A stretch of 64,000 nucleotides of DNA from Oxalobacteraceae bacterium AB_14 (GCA_000381565.1 KB906724.1:2904980-2968979); one strand, 5' to 3'; positions 51,817 to 60,594 are shown, counted from the first letter of the stretch. Notes: generated from the sequence alone by a model not told the origin. Translations and numbers: made by a program.

Positions 51817-51971
51817 TGTTAAAGCCATAGGGTTGGAACAAGTCGCACAGCTTGCCACTTCTTGGCACAGTCCGCCAGTGCGCGTTTTGCGCAGTATCCG
51901 ACGCGATCCGTCCGACATCACTATAATGAGCCCGTAATGATAATGCTTTAATCGTCAAATTATTGGAAATT

Positions 51972-52988
51972 ATGTCTTCTTGGAATGAACTTTTAGCTCA
52001 GCAAGCCCAGCCGCTGACCACCACCCAGCTCGCCGTGGGCTTTGTCGCGCCTATCGGCGACCAGGGCCTGATCGCGCTCGACGGCGAGGAATCGGCCAGT
52101 TTCCTGCACAGTCAGCTGACCAACGACGTCGAGCACCTGGGCCTGGGCGAAGTGCGCCTGGCCGGCTACTGCTCGCCCAAGGGCCGGCTGCTGGCCTCGT
52201 TCCTGATGTGGCGCAGCGCAACCACCATCTTCCTGCAACTGCCGCGCGAGATCCAGGCGCCGGTGCAGAAACGGCTGGCGATGTTCGTGCTGCGCGCCAA
52301 GACCAAGCTCAGCGATGCAAGCGAGTCGCCGGCCTATCAGCTTGTGCTGGGCCTGGGCGGCGGCATGGCCGAAGACGCGCTGCAAAACTGGTTCGACCCG
52401 CTGCCGGCCAAGCCGTTCAGCAAGGTCGACCATCCGCTGGGCACGCTGATCCGCGTGGCCGATGCGTTCGGCGCGCCACGCTACCAGTGGCTGATGTCGG
52501 CCGAGGTCGCGCAGACCGTGGCGCCCGAACTGGCCGCCAAGTTGTCGGTCGGCCGCACCGACGCCTGGCATTTGTCGGAAATCCATGCCGGCATTCCGCA
52601 GATCACCAAGGCCACGCAGGAACAATTCGTTCCGCAGATGATCAATTTCGAGCTGCTGGGCGCGGTCAACTTCAAGAAAGGCTGCTATCCGGGGCAGGAA
52701 ATCGTCGCCCGCAGCCAGTATCTGGGCAAGCTCAAGCGGCGCACCACGCTGGTCAGCATCGCCGATGCGGCGGCTGCGGCCGGCGTCGAAGTGTTCGCCA
52801 CCGCCGATCCCGAGCAGCCATGCGGCATGGTCGTCAACGCCGCCCCCAACGGCAAGGGCGGCATCGACGCGCTGGTCGAAATGAAGCTGGCCGCCATCGA
52901 AGCGGCCTCGGTCCGTCTCGGCTCGGCCGGCGGCGCACCGCTGACCTTCCTCGACATGCCCTACGTGCTGGACCCACTCGACCTCTAG
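51972..52988 (+). CDS. ygfZ: Folate-binding protein YgfZ
   Basis: This 338-aa protein begins MSSWNELLAQQ (ATG at 51972). It has the GcvT-like folate fold and the hallmark KGCYPGQEIVAR near the end, with LHSQLTNDVEHLGLG earlier. YgfZ supports iron-sulfur cluster enzymes such as MiaB with tetrahydrofolate. It is divergent from mltG and precedes the DUF4936 gene by one base, suggesting an operon. Confidence 0.94.
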   Translation: MSSWNELLAQQAQPLTTTQLAVGFVAPIGDQGLIALDGEESASFLHSQLTNDVEHLGLGEVRLAGYCSPKGRLLASFLMWRSATTIFLQLPREIQAPVQKRLAMFVLRAKTKLSDASESPAYQLVLGLGGGMAEDALQNWFDPLPAKPFSKVDHPLGTLIRVADAFGAPRYQWLMSAEVAQTVAPELAAKLSVGRTDAWHLSEIHAGIPQITKATQEQFVPQMINFELLGAVNFKKGCYPGQEIVARSQYLGKLKRRTTLVSIADAAAAAGVEVFATADPEQPCGMVVNAAPNGKGGIDALVEMKLAAIEAASVRLGSAGGAPLTFLDMPYVLDPLDL

Positions 52989-52989
52989 C

Positions 52990-53277
52990 ATGGATCTCTA
53001 CATTTACTATCAGGTCAGGGATGCCGACGCGGCGTCCTTGCTGGCGGCGGTCGTCCCGATGCAGGCGGCGCTGGGCGCGCGGCATGGCGTGGCGTGCCAG
53101 CTCAAGCGCCGTCCGGAAGCCAGGGATGGCAAGCAGACGTGGATGGAAGTGTACTCCGCCACGCCGGCCGGCTTCGCGTCCGCGCTGGATGAAGCCGTCG
53201 CACTGGCCGGCCTGTCGGCCTGGACCGCCGGCCCGCGTCACACCGAAATGTTTATGGATTTAGTCACATGTGCCTGA
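52990..53277 (+). CDS. DUF4936 family protein
   Basis: This 95-aa protein starts MDLYIYYQVRDADAASLLA and has the family pattern WMEVYSATPAGFASALDEAV. It always seems to sit between ygfZ and an NRDE gene in Burkholderiales. It overlaps the next gene by 10 bases. Function unknown. Confidence 0.85.
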   Translation: MDLYIYYQVRDADAASLLAAVVPMQAALGARHGVACQLKRRPEARDGKQTWMEVYSATPAGFASALDEAVALAGLSAWTAGPRHTEMFMDLVTCA

Positions 53278-54011
53278 TCGTTTTTGCCTGGCGGGTCATC
53301 CCTGCGGTACCGCTGGTGGCGGCCGCCAACCGTGACGAGTTCTACCAGCGCGCCACCGCGCCGGCGGCGCCGTGGCCGGAGCATCCGCAGATTTTCGCCG
53401 GCCGCGACCTGCAGGCCGGCGGCAGCTGGATGGGCATCACGCAGCCGGAGCCCGGCAGCAAGGCCTCGCGCTTTGCCGCCATCACCAACATCCGCGCGCC
53501 GTCCGAGCACCGCGACAATGCGCCCTCGCGCGGCCATCTGGTGGCCGACTACCTGGCCGGCAACATGACGCCGCAGGAATACGTCGACGCCATCCGCGCC
53601 GACGCCGGCGCCTACAACGGCTTCAACCTGGTGCTGAGCGACGGCGACACGCTGATCTGGTTCTCCAACCGCGGCGACGGCGACCCGCGCAACGGCAAGC
53701 CGCTGGAACCGGGCGTGTACGGCCTGTCGAACGCGCTGCTGGACGCGCCGTGGCCCAAGGTACTGAAAACCAAAGCGCAATTCGCCAGCCTGCTGTGCCT
53801 GGGCGCGCCGGACGACGCCTACTTCGAAATGCTGGCCGACACCACGCCCGCGCCCGACCAGCGCCTGCCGGAAACCGGCGTTCCGCTGGACCTGGAGCGC
53901 ATGCTGTCGGCGGTGCGGATCGAGAGCCCGAGCTACGGCACCCGCACCTCCACCGTGGTCAAGCTCTATGCCGACGCGCCGGCGACCTTGCAAGAGATGC
54001 TGATACACTAG
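53268..54011 (+). CDS. NRDE (TANGO2-like) protein
   Basis: This 247-aa protein starts MCLIVFAWRVIP and contains the eponymous ANRDEFYQRATAPAAPWP. A conserved Cys2 is retained. The family (TANGO2 in animals) has been linked to haem or lipid trafficking. The bacterial role is unclear. It ends the ygfZ operon. Confidence 0.92.
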   Translation: MCLIVFAWRVIPAVPLVAAANRDEFYQRATAPAAPWPEHPQIFAGRDLQAGGSWMGITQPEPGSKASRFAAITNIRAPSEHRDNAPSRGHLVADYLAGNMTPQEYVDAIRADAGAYNGFNLVLSDGDTLIWFSNRGDGDPRNGKPLEPGVYGLSNALLDAPWPKVLKTKAQFASLLCLGAPDDAYFEMLADTTPAPDQRLPETGVPLDLERMLSAVRIESPSYGTRTSTVVKLYADAPATLQEMLIH

Positions 54012-54076
54012 CCAGCCGGCCCGAGCGCCGATGGCCGCTCCGGCCAGCCTGAGAAAATTAAAGGGCGTACGTCATT

Positions 54077-54196
54077 GGGCAGCAGCCGGCTGCCAGGGTG
54101 CTGCGCGCGCGGGAGCAATTGGCGATTCCTGTATGAGTGCTGAAGCACATACAAGGCCATACTTGGGGTGTACGCTTCCTCATTGGGCAGCTGCCC
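54077..54196. promoter_or_regulatory. Repeated GGGCAG dyads upstream of the copper-binding protein gene
   Basis: A direct repeat TCATTGGGCAGC occurs at 54072-54083 and 54180-54191. Each copy starts a dyad: GGGCAGCAGCCGGCTGCC (54077-54094) and the perfect palindrome GGGCAGCTGCCC (54185-54196). Between them lies a stem-like GTATGAGTGCTGAAGCACAT (54130-54149). The second copy ends 20 bases before the gene start. A copper-responsive regulator is a possible ligand, but none of the known boxes fits. Confidence 0.4.
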
Positions 54197-54215
54197 TGAC
54201 AAACAGGAGATCGCC

Positions 54216-54581
54216 ATGGAAACGACCGTATCGACACCCCGAGCAAACACAGTCGGCAACATGCAATCATGTATTGATGCCTGCTCATCCTGTCATCAAG
54301 TGTGCTTGCAAATGGCAATGACGCACTGCCTCGCACAGGGTGGGAAGCACGTGGAACCGACGCATTTCCGGTTGATGCTCAATTGCGCTGAAGTCTGCCA
54401 GACCTCGGTCAACTTGCAGCTGAGCCGTTCACAGTTTAGTGCTCAGCACTGTGAGTTTTGCGCCGCCGTTTGTGATGCCTGCGCTAACAGCTGCCGCCCA
54501 CTCGACGGCATGGAGGAATGCGTACGCGCATGCGAGACATGCGCCGCAAGTTGCCGCAGCATGGCCATGACCCGGCACTAA
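54216..54581 (+). CDS. Four-helix-bundle Cys-rich copper-binding protein (Csp-like/DUF326)
   Basis: The ATG at 54216 has AGGAGATCGCC upstream and gives 121 aa. Cys residues are spaced along helices as CIDACSSCHQVC, MLNCAEVC, CEFCAAVCDACANSC and CVRACETCAASC, the pattern of Csp-type copper storage proteins and DUF326. No Tat signal is seen, so it should be cytosolic (Csp3-like). It would buffer many Cu(I) ions. The copper operon is 31 kb away. Confidence 0.88.
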   Translation: METTVSTPRANTVGNMQSCIDACSSCHQVCLQMAMTHCLAQGGKHVEPTHFRLMLNCAEVCQTSVNLQLSRSQFSAQHCEFCAAVCDACANSCRPLDGMEECVRACETCAASCRSMAMTRH

Positions 54582-54626
54582 TCATTTCACCATTTTCATC
54601 TTGAGCCGTGAATGCGCGTGCCATTA

Positions 54627-54740
54627 TTACTGCTGCTTCATGTAGGCGCAATGCGCTTCCAGCGTTTTCCACGGCGACGGCATGAAGCAGTTCAATACCA
54701 GCTTCAATTTGGGATCGAAATTCTCTACGACATGCGTCAT
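54627..54740 (-). CDS. Possible 37-aa protein
   Basis: The frame reads MTHVVENFDPKLKLVLNCFM and ends CAYMKQQ with double stop codons. It follows the acetyltransferase gene by 11 bases, with AAGG upstream. Codon use looks coding-like, but the length makes it uncertain. No homologue recognised. Confidence 0.35.
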   Translation of the reverse strand: MTHVVENFDPKLKLVLNCFMPSPWKTLEAHCAYMKQQ

Positions 54741-54751
54741 GACTGTGCGCC

Positions 54752-55186
54752 TTAAAAGGTCAACCGCATGTTGATGTGGGCGATGCCTGCCTCGAGGAAT
54801 TCGTCGCCGTCGATGGCGAAACCGTGGCGCTTGTAGAACGGCGCGGCGTGCGACTGCGCGCTCAGCACCACCTGCTTGTCGCCACGGGCGCGCGCCTGCG
54901 CCATCAGCACCTGCAGCAAAGCGCCGCCGACACCGCTGCCACGCGCGAGCTGCCGCACCGCCATGCGGCCGATATGGCCGTCCGGCAGCAGGCGGCCGGT
55001 GCCGACTGGCGTGCCGCTCGCATCGTAGGCCACTGCGTGCAGGCAGACCGCATCCATATGGTCCATTTCCAGTTCGGCGGGGACTTTCTGTTCTTCGACG
55101 AAGACTTCAAAGCGTATCAGCTTGGCGTCGGCGTTGAGGGTGCTCCAGTCTCCGGTGCGGATGTCGTGCTTGGCGGTGTTGGTCAT
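54752..55186 (-). CDS. GNAT acetyltransferase (ElaA-like)
   Basis: The ATG at 55186 gives 144 aa. ElaA-type signatures: LIRFEVFVEEQKVPAELEMD, GTGRLLPDGHIGRMAV, LARGSGVGGALLQVLMAQAR (acetyl-CoA loop), and VVLSAQSHAAPFYKRHGFAI. The substrate is unknown. The extra upstream open frame overlaps the LysR remnant and is unlikely to be translated. Confidence 0.9.
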   Translation of the reverse strand: MTNTAKHDIRTGDWSTLNADAKLIRFEVFVEEQKVPAELEMDHMDAVCLHAVAYDASGTPVGTGRLLPDGHIGRMAVRQLARGSGVGGALLQVLMAQARARGDKQVVLSAQSHAAPFYKRHGFAIDGDEFLEAGIAHINMRLTF

Positions 55187-55197
55187 CGGCGTGCAGG

Positions 55198-55350
55198 CTA
55201 GTTGGGGGAAACGGGATTGTCGCATGCACGGTGCCACTCGAGGAAGGCCACGCAGACGCGCACCTTGGCCGAGCCGGCCAAGCGTTGCGGATACGCCGCC
55301 CGGACGTTGGCGTCCTGCGTGCAGTCGGGCAGCACCTGCACCAGAACGTG
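55198..55350 (-). pseudogene. C-terminal remnant of a LysR-type regulator
   Basis: The minus-strand frame reads HVLVQVLPDCTQDANVRAAY, then PQRLAGSAKVRVCVAFLEWH and stop. LVxVLPDW...AVYPxR...SAKVRAFVDFL is the usual end of LysR effector domains (DmlR-type). Everything upstream of about 55350 is missing. At that point the opposite strand shows the end of a dehydrogenase, so a deletion has joined the two genes. Confidence 0.7.
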
Positions 55351-55526
55351 GCTGGACTTCCTCGGCAACGGCGACGCCAACTACCGCGCCTCACGACGCC
55401 ATCGTTACCGCCATCGAGACGCGGCGACTGGACGGCGAGCGCATGCCGGACATGGGCGGCAACGCCAGCACCACGGCGGCCGGGCAAGCCATCGCCGCGA
55501 ACCTTGGGCCAGCTCTGGTGGCTTAG
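55349..55526 (+). pseudogene. C-terminal, frameshifted remnant of an isopropylmalate/tartrate-type dehydrogenase
   Basis: The plus strand starts with LDFLGNGDANYRA in one frame, then shifts by one base into HDAIVTAIETRRL and MPDMGGNASTTAAGQAIAAN. MLDFLG...HDAIxxAIE and the DLGGxAsTxxxGxAI ending are the C-terminus of the 3-isopropylmalate/D-malate/tartrate dehydrogenase family. The whole catalytic core is absent. It pairs with the LysR remnant on the other strand, as in dmlR-dmlA loci. Its stop overlaps the KaiC-like gene end by four bases. Confidence 0.7.
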
Positions 55527-56986
55527 TCCGGCAAGAATCCCGAGGGCGCCATAGGGCGTCCGGTCAGCAGCCCCGAGTATTGCGTAGCCGGCTCGCCCAT
55601 GACGAGGCCGGACGGAGTAATATCGAAGAAGCGGATTTCCTTGCTGTGGTCGCTTGCGCGCACCTTGACCACCGAGATCACCCGTTCTAGCCGCCCTTCC
55701 AGTTCGACGTAACGCTGCATGACGATGGCGTCCGCCAGGAAGGCGTTGCCGTAGGAACTAAAGCGCAGCATCTCGTAGCGGTCTTCCAGCTCGGCAGTCA
55801 TCAGCACCGTTACGCCCATTGCCGTCAGCACCGCCACCATGCGGTACAGCGACTCGCGGAAATCGTCGCGGAACGGCGAGGCCAGCGCCAGCTCGAAGCC
55901 GGACAACGAATCGATCACCACCCGCTTCGCCTGCAGGCGCTCGATCATCTCGACCAGGTCGTGCAGGATTTCATCGATCGACAGATCCAGCGTGCGGGTG
56001 TTGATGACGCCCACCTTGCCGTTCTCGATCAGCGCATTCAAATGCTGACTGAGCAACTGGTTCGGACTCTTTTCAAAGGCGGCGATCACACCAGCCTCGC
56101 CCCGGGCCACGCCTTCGGCCAGGAACTGCGTGGCCAGCACCGACTTGCCCGAGCCCGACGGCCCGACCAGCAGCAACGAATAGCCGGCCGGCACGCCGCC
56201 GCCCATCATCTGGTCCAGCTCAGGCAGGCCCATCGACAGCCGCTGGTTGCCGCCAATGGAAATTTGGCTGCCAGCCGCCTTCAACATCGCGCGCGGGAAA
56301 ATTTGCACGCCGCTATCGTTGATGCGGAAAGTGTGGACACCCAGGCTCTGCGCCTGCCCACGCATCTTGACCACCTGGATCTTGCGCACCAGCGCGTCGC
56401 GGTGCACCAGTTGCGACATCCAGATGATGCCGTCGGCCACCGTGAACACCGGGCTGGACTCGGCCTCCGGCGCCAGGTATTCGCCGATCAGGAAGGTGGT
56501 CGCCAGCCAGCTTGTCATCTGCATGCCCAGTTGCTGCACAAAGTGTTGCAGGCCGGCGGCGCCGCGCTCCATGCCCTGGGCCGACTGCACCACCGAGCGG
56601 AAGGAGTCGACGAACACCAGGCTGGGCGCGAAATCGCGCACTTCGTCGGCGATGCGCGCCAGCACCCTGTCGAAATCGCCCTCCAGCAGGTCGGCTGCCA
56701 GGTTGACGAACTTGATCGACTGGTTGACCTTGCTGATATCGAAGAACGGGAACTGCTGCTGGTAGCGCAGCATCTTCAGCGGCGGCTCGCCCAGCACAGT
56801 AAAGAACAGCGCGCGCCGGTCCGGTCCCGCCAGAGAAAACATCATCTGGTGCGCCAGCGTGGTCTTGCCGCTGCCCGGCGTGCCCGCCAGCAGATTGAAG
56901 GAATACTCTGGGATCCCTCCCCCCAGCAGCTCGTCCAGGCCCGGCACACCCGTTGGCAGACGCTGAATTTTGACTTTATCGATCAT
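55523..56986 (-). CDS. KaiC-like double RecA ATPase
   Basis: This 487-aa protein has two RecA-like halves. Walker A is GTPGSGKTT (35-43) and again GPSGSGKS (275-282), with Walker-B-like LVFVDSFRS (123-131) and RVVIDSLSGFEL in the second half. GVPGLDELLGGGIP and GLPELDQMMGGGVP are KaiC-family starts. The C-terminal DAIVMQRYVELEGRLERVIS is also KaiC-like, but the residues aligning with the KaiC Ser431/Thr432 phosphosites appear to be Ala and Phe. No KaiA or KaiB is near. It overlaps the preceding small gene (ATGA). It is probably part of a signalling module rather than a clock. Confidence 0.88.
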   Translation of the reverse strand: MIDKVKIQRLPTGVPGLDELLGGGIPEYSFNLLAGTPGSGKTTLAHQMMFSLAGPDRRALFFTVLGEPPLKMLRYQQQFPFFDISKVNQSIKFVNLAADLLEGDFDRVLARIADEVRDFAPSLVFVDSFRSVVQSAQGMERGAAGLQHFVQQLGMQMTSWLATTFLIGEYLAPEAESSPVFTVADGIIWMSQLVHRDALVRKIQVVKMRGQAQSLGVHTFRINDSGVQIFPRAMLKAAGSQISIGGNQRLSMGLPELDQMMGGGVPAGYSLLLVGPSGSGKSVLATQFLAEGVARGEAGVIAAFEKSPNQLLSQHLNALIENGKVGVINTRTLDLSIDEILHDLVEMIERLQAKRVVIDSLSGFELALASPFRDDFRESLYRMVAVLTAMGVTVLMTAELEDRYEMLRFSSYGNAFLADAIVMQRYVELEGRLERVISVVKVRASDHSKEIRFFDITPSGLVMGEPATQYSGLLTGRPMAPSGFLPD

Positions 56987-57390
56987 TGTTGTATTCCCTT
57001 AGCGACGGTGTTCACGATATCGTGCTCCCAGGCCGAACGCATGATTGCAGTGGTCAATGGCTCGCCGATCAGTTGGATCAGCGTGTCGATGAAAGTATTA
57101 AGCAAGGCGATGCTTGCCTCGGCGGCCAGCGCCGGCGCCTGGCGTTCCAGGCTGGTCCTCAGTTTCTCGAACCGCGGGTCGGCGTCGTCCGGCAACCAAG
57201 GGTGTTGAACACGCACCACGTGGATGCTGCGCGCGTACAGCGTATTGAAGCCCAGCCGTCCGATAATGGCGATCAATTCAATGGAAAGCCGTTCCCACAG
57301 CACTACGCTGTCCGCCGCGCCGGCGTCGGCGTCGGCGCGGCGCGTCACAGTGCGCGCTATTATCTGGTGCAGTTCGTCGTTAGTCGCCAT
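56983..57390 (-). CDS. Small helical protein partnered with the KaiC-like ATPase
   Basis: This 135-aa, all-helical soluble protein includes VVLWERLSIELIAIIGRLGF, LYARSIHVVRVQHPWLPDDA and a C-terminal LLNTFIDTLIQLIGEPLTTA. It is paralogous to the protein at 60605-61042 (W-x-x-L/V...GF-x-x-L...R...W-L pattern and the shared LIGE/LVGES-x-x-A end). It precedes the KaiC-like gene with a four-base overlap, so the two are probably made together and may interact. No named domain recognised. Confidence 0.65.
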   Translation of the reverse strand: MATNDELHQIIARTVTRRADADAGAADSVVLWERLSIELIAIIGRLGFNTLYARSIHVVRVQHPWLPDDADPRFEKLRTSLERQAPALAAEASIALLNTFIDTLIQLIGEPLTTAIMRSAWEHDIVNTVAKGIQQ

Positions 57391-57453
57391 AGGTGAGGAT
57401 ATTCATTCAGTAAAGCGATAAGAATCGTTCGTACCGGAGAACCGGCAATCGCG

Positions 57454-58803
57454 TCAATGTACATGCAAGTCGATCAGGGCCAGCAGCATCGCGATCGCCA
57501 CCGGCTTGACCAGATAGTGGTCGAAGCCACTGCGCACCGCGCGTGCGCGGTCCTGCGGCTGGTTGTAGCCCGACGTGGCGATGAAATACGGTACGCGCGG
57601 CGCAAGGCTGGCTCGGATGGCTTCCACCACGGCGAACCCATCCAGGCCAGGCAAGCCGATGTCACAGATCACCACATCGAACTGCTGCGCCAGCGCCTGC
57701 TCGACCGCCAAGGCGCCATCGTAGCATTGAACCACCCTATGGCCGCCCAGTTCCAGCAATTGGCTGAGCGTTTCGTTGGCGTCATGGTTGTCTTCGACCA
57801 GCAGGATGCGGCGATGGTGCGGGCTGGGCAACCCCGGCAGCGGTAACGCGGGTCTCGTCGCGGCGGCCACGCTCATCGGCAGCAGCACGTTGAATGTGCT
57901 GCCCAGCCCGATTCCGTCGCTGTGCGCCAGCACCGTGCCGCCGTGCATCTCGACCAGCGAGCGCACCAGCGTCAGGCCGATGCCCAGCCCGCCCTGGGCG
58001 CGTTCCAGCGATTGCAGGCCCTGCGTGAACAGGTCGAAGATAAACGGCTGCAATTCGGCCGGTATGCCCATGCCATGGTCGCGCACGGAGACCTGCACCA
58101 TGTGGCCGACCACCTTGGCCGTCACCACGATGACCTCGTGCTCGGGCGAAAACTTGGAGGCGTTGTTGAGCAGGTTGGAAAACACCTGCGCCAGCCGCAT
58201 GCGGTCGCCATACACATGGGTCGTTCCCGGCGGCAGCACGACTTTCAATTGCTGCTGACGCGCATCGATCTGCGGCTGGCTGGCTTCCACCGCCGCCGCC
58301 AGGACATCGGCGATCAACAGCGGCGCCTTGTGCAGGCCGATCTTGCCGCTGCTGATGCGGGAAGCATCGAGCAAGTCCTCGATCAGGCGCGACATGTGGC
58401 CGATCTGGCGCTCGATGATCGCCTGCAGGCGTATCAATTCCGGATTGCTGTCGGCCAGCTTGCCCAGCAAGGCGTTGGCGTGGGCGATCGGCTGCAGCGG
58501 ATTGCGCAGCTCATGCGCCAGCATCGACAGGAAGCTGGTCTGGCGCTGCGTGGCGTCTTCCGCGCTGGCCTGCTTGTCCTGCGCGCTGAACGTGGCCAGC
58601 ACCAGATGCTCATTGGCCTCGCGCAGCTGCACCACGTGGCTTTCCAGCGTTTGTGCGCTGGCATGTTGCTGGCGCAGGAACTCCAGCTGGACCAGCAACT
58701 GGTTGATCAGCGCGCGCAAGTCGCTGACTTCCTTGTCATGCAAGGCTTGCGAGGCCAGCATGGCTGACGGAGCGGAGGGATCGGGTACTGCGTTGTCATT
58801 CAT
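57454..58803 (-). CDS. Hybrid sensor histidine kinase with C-terminal receiver
   Basis: This 449-aa soluble protein begins with a coiled coil (about 20-85, ending VLATFSAQDKQAS), then HisKA with LSMLAHELRNPLQP (His97), HATPase (FSNLLNNASKF, DHGMGIPAELQ, GLGIGLTLVRSLV) and a receiver with VVICDIGLPGLDG (phospho-acceptor Asp). No membrane or PAS sensor is present, so it must be controlled by partner proteins. It follows the small helical gene in the same direction. Confidence 0.9.
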   Translation of the reverse strand: MNDNAVPDPSAPSAMLASQALHDKEVSDLRALINQLLVQLEFLRQQHASAQTLESHVVQLREANEHLVLATFSAQDKQASAEDATQRQTSFLSMLAHELRNPLQPIAHANALLGKLADSNPELIRLQAIIERQIGHMSRLIEDLLDASRISSGKIGLHKAPLLIADVLAAAVEASQPQIDARQQQLKVVLPPGTTHVYGDRMRLAQVFSNLLNNASKFSPEHEVIVVTAKVVGHMVQVSVRDHGMGIPAELQPFIFDLFTQGLQSLERAQGGLGIGLTLVRSLVEMHGGTVLAHSDGIGLGSTFNVLLPMSVAAATRPALPLPGLPSPHHRRILLVEDNHDANETLSQLLELGGHRVVQCYDGALAVEQALAQQFDVVICDIGLPGLDGFAVVEAIRASLAPRVPYFIATSGYNQPQDRARAVRSGFDHYLVKPVAIAMLLALIDLHVH

Positions 58804-58911
58804 GATGAGGGGAGACCGCCTTGTAAATTCGATCGGAACAACGCTGCGCTTCAGCTATTTGACGGTTATGTCCGACACCATAACCGGTTTTGGCTGGCAG
58901 CAGGGGGAATA

Positions 58912-60594
58912 CTATGGCGGAACGGCACCGCCGGCGGCCAGCAGCGCGCCGAAACTGCTGGCGCCCATGGGCCTGCCAAGCAAATAGCCTTGGCCTTCAT
59001 CGCAGTGGTGGGCGCGCAGAAAGCTCAGCTGCTCTGCCTCCTCGACGCCTTCGGCCACCACCCGCTGCCCCAGGCTGCGCCCCATCGCGATCACCGCGCT
59101 GACGATGACGCCGTCGCCCGGCGCGGCGTGGATATCGCGTACGAAGGACTGGTCGATCTTGAGCACGTCGATAGGAAAGCGGTTCAGGTAGCTGAGGCTG
59201 GAGTAGCCAGTGCCGAAATCGTCGATCGCCAGCCGTACACCAATCTCCTTGAGCTCGTGCAGGATGGCCGCGCTGGCGCCGGCATCGTACATCAGCACCC
59301 CTTCGGTGAGCTCCAGCTCCAGGCAGGCTGGCTGAACGCTGCTCTCGGCCAGGATGGCGCGCAGACGGCCGACAAAGCCGTCGTCGCGAAATTCCAGCGC
59401 CGAGATGTTCACCGCGATCACGCCGGGGTCCAGGCCGGCGCCCTTCCAGCGCTCCACCTGCATGCAAGCCTCGCGCAACACCCATTCGCCGAGCGGCACG
59501 ATCAGGCCGCAGTCCTCGGCCACCGGAATGAAGCGCGACGGCGCCACCGCGCCGTGTTCTGGATGGGTCCAGCGCAGCAGGGCCTCGGCGCCCGCGATGG
59601 CGCCGCTGGCCAGGTTGATGCGCGGCTGGTAGTGCAGCATGAACTCCCCTGCCTCCAGCGCCCGGTGCAGGTCGGCCTCGATGCGCTGGCGTTCAACCAC
59701 CCGCAGATTCATCTCCGGGCGATAGAAGTAGCTGCGGTTACGGCCGCTGTGCTTGCCGTGGTACATGGCCATGTCGGCGTTGCGTATCAGGGTCTCGGCG
59801 TCCTCGCCGTCTTCCGGATACATGCTGATGCCTATCGTGCCGCCGATATGGAGCGATTCGCCGTCAAGCAGGTAGGGCTCGGCGATGGCACGGCACAGCG
59901 TATCGGCCAGTTCGGCCACCGCGCGCTCGTTGGCCACCTCGGCCAGCAGCACGACAAACTCGTCGCCGCCCTGCCGGCAAGCGGTGTCGGTGATGCGCAG
60001 CACCGACAGCAAGCGCTGGCCGACCGCCTGCAACAGCAGATCGCCGATCGCGTGGCCCAGCGAATCATTGATGACCTTGAAGCGGTCGAGGTCGACGAAC
60101 AGCACCGCCATCCTGCTCCCCTGCCGCGCGGCCATGGCGATGGCCTGCGCCAGGCGCTCCATCAGCAGTACACGGTTGGGCAGATTGGTCAGGAAGTCAT
60201 GATGCGCCAGATAACCCATGCGGTCCTTGGCGCGCCGTACTTCCTCGGTCAATTCCTGGGCGCCCAGCGTGGCCATCACCAGCTGGGCGTTGGCGCCGCG
60301 CAGCCTGCTGAGTTCACGCTCGCGCGCGCGCAGGCGGCGCTGCGCATGGCGCTCGCGTTCGGCGATCTGCGCCTGTCGCAACGCCAGTTCCTGGCCACGC
60401 TGGACCAGCGCGGCGTCGCACTGCTCGGCGGCCAGTTCGCGCGCCACCAGCAGCGCCTCGCGCAACACCAGAAGCTGCTCGCCGCCGGCCAGCACCGACG
60501 CTTGCAGCCGGCCGGCGCCGCGCCGGTCGTGCGCCCCCTCCTGCGGTCCGCAGCGGCGTTCCGGCGGGAATGGGTTGGCGGCATTGCTACTCAT
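58912..60594 (-). CDS. GGDEF-EAL protein (c-di-GMP turnover)
   Basis: This 560-aa protein has an N-terminal coiled coil (about 20-130), a GGDEF domain with intact RQGGDEFVVLL, and an EAL domain with GAEALLRW, NISALEFRD, DDFGTGYSSLSYL and DQSFVRDIH. Both active sites look intact, so it may synthesise and/or degrade c-di-GMP. The end of the coiled coil, RGANAQLVMATLGAQELTEE, closely resembles the linker of the hybrid kinase (REANEHLVLATFSAQDKQAS). The pair probably shares a partner or docking rule. Confidence 0.92.
   Translation of the reverse strand: MSSNAANPFPPERRCGPQEGAHDRRGAGRLQASVLAGGEQLLVLREALLVARELAAEQCDAALVQRGQELALRQAQIAERERHAQRRLRARERELSRLRGANAQLVMATLGAQELTEEVRRAKDRMGYLAHHDFLTNLPNRVLLMERLAQAIAMAARQGSRMAVLFVDLDRFKVINDSLGHAIGDLLLQAVGQRLLSVLRITDTACRQGGDEFVVLLAEVANERAVAELADTLCRAIAEPYLLDGESLHIGGTIGISMYPEDGEDAETLIRNADMAMYHGKHSGRNRSYFYRPEMNLRVVERQRIEADLHRALEAGEFMLHYQPRINLASGAIAGAEALLRWTHPEHGAVAPSRFIPVAEDCGLIVPLGEWVLREACMQVERWKGAGLDPGVIAVNISALEFRDDGFVGRLRAILAESSVQPACLELELTEGVLMYDAGASAAILHELKEIGVRLAIDDFGTGYSSLSYLNRFPIDVLKIDQSFVRDIHAAPGDGVIVSAVIAMGRSLGQRVVAEGVEEAEQLSFLRAHHCDEGQGYLLGRPMGASSFGALLAAGGAVPP

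Noticed and set aside
55523..56986. A circadian clock locus
   Set aside because: The protein is KaiC-like, but there is no KaiA or KaiB and the phosphorylation residues seem absent.
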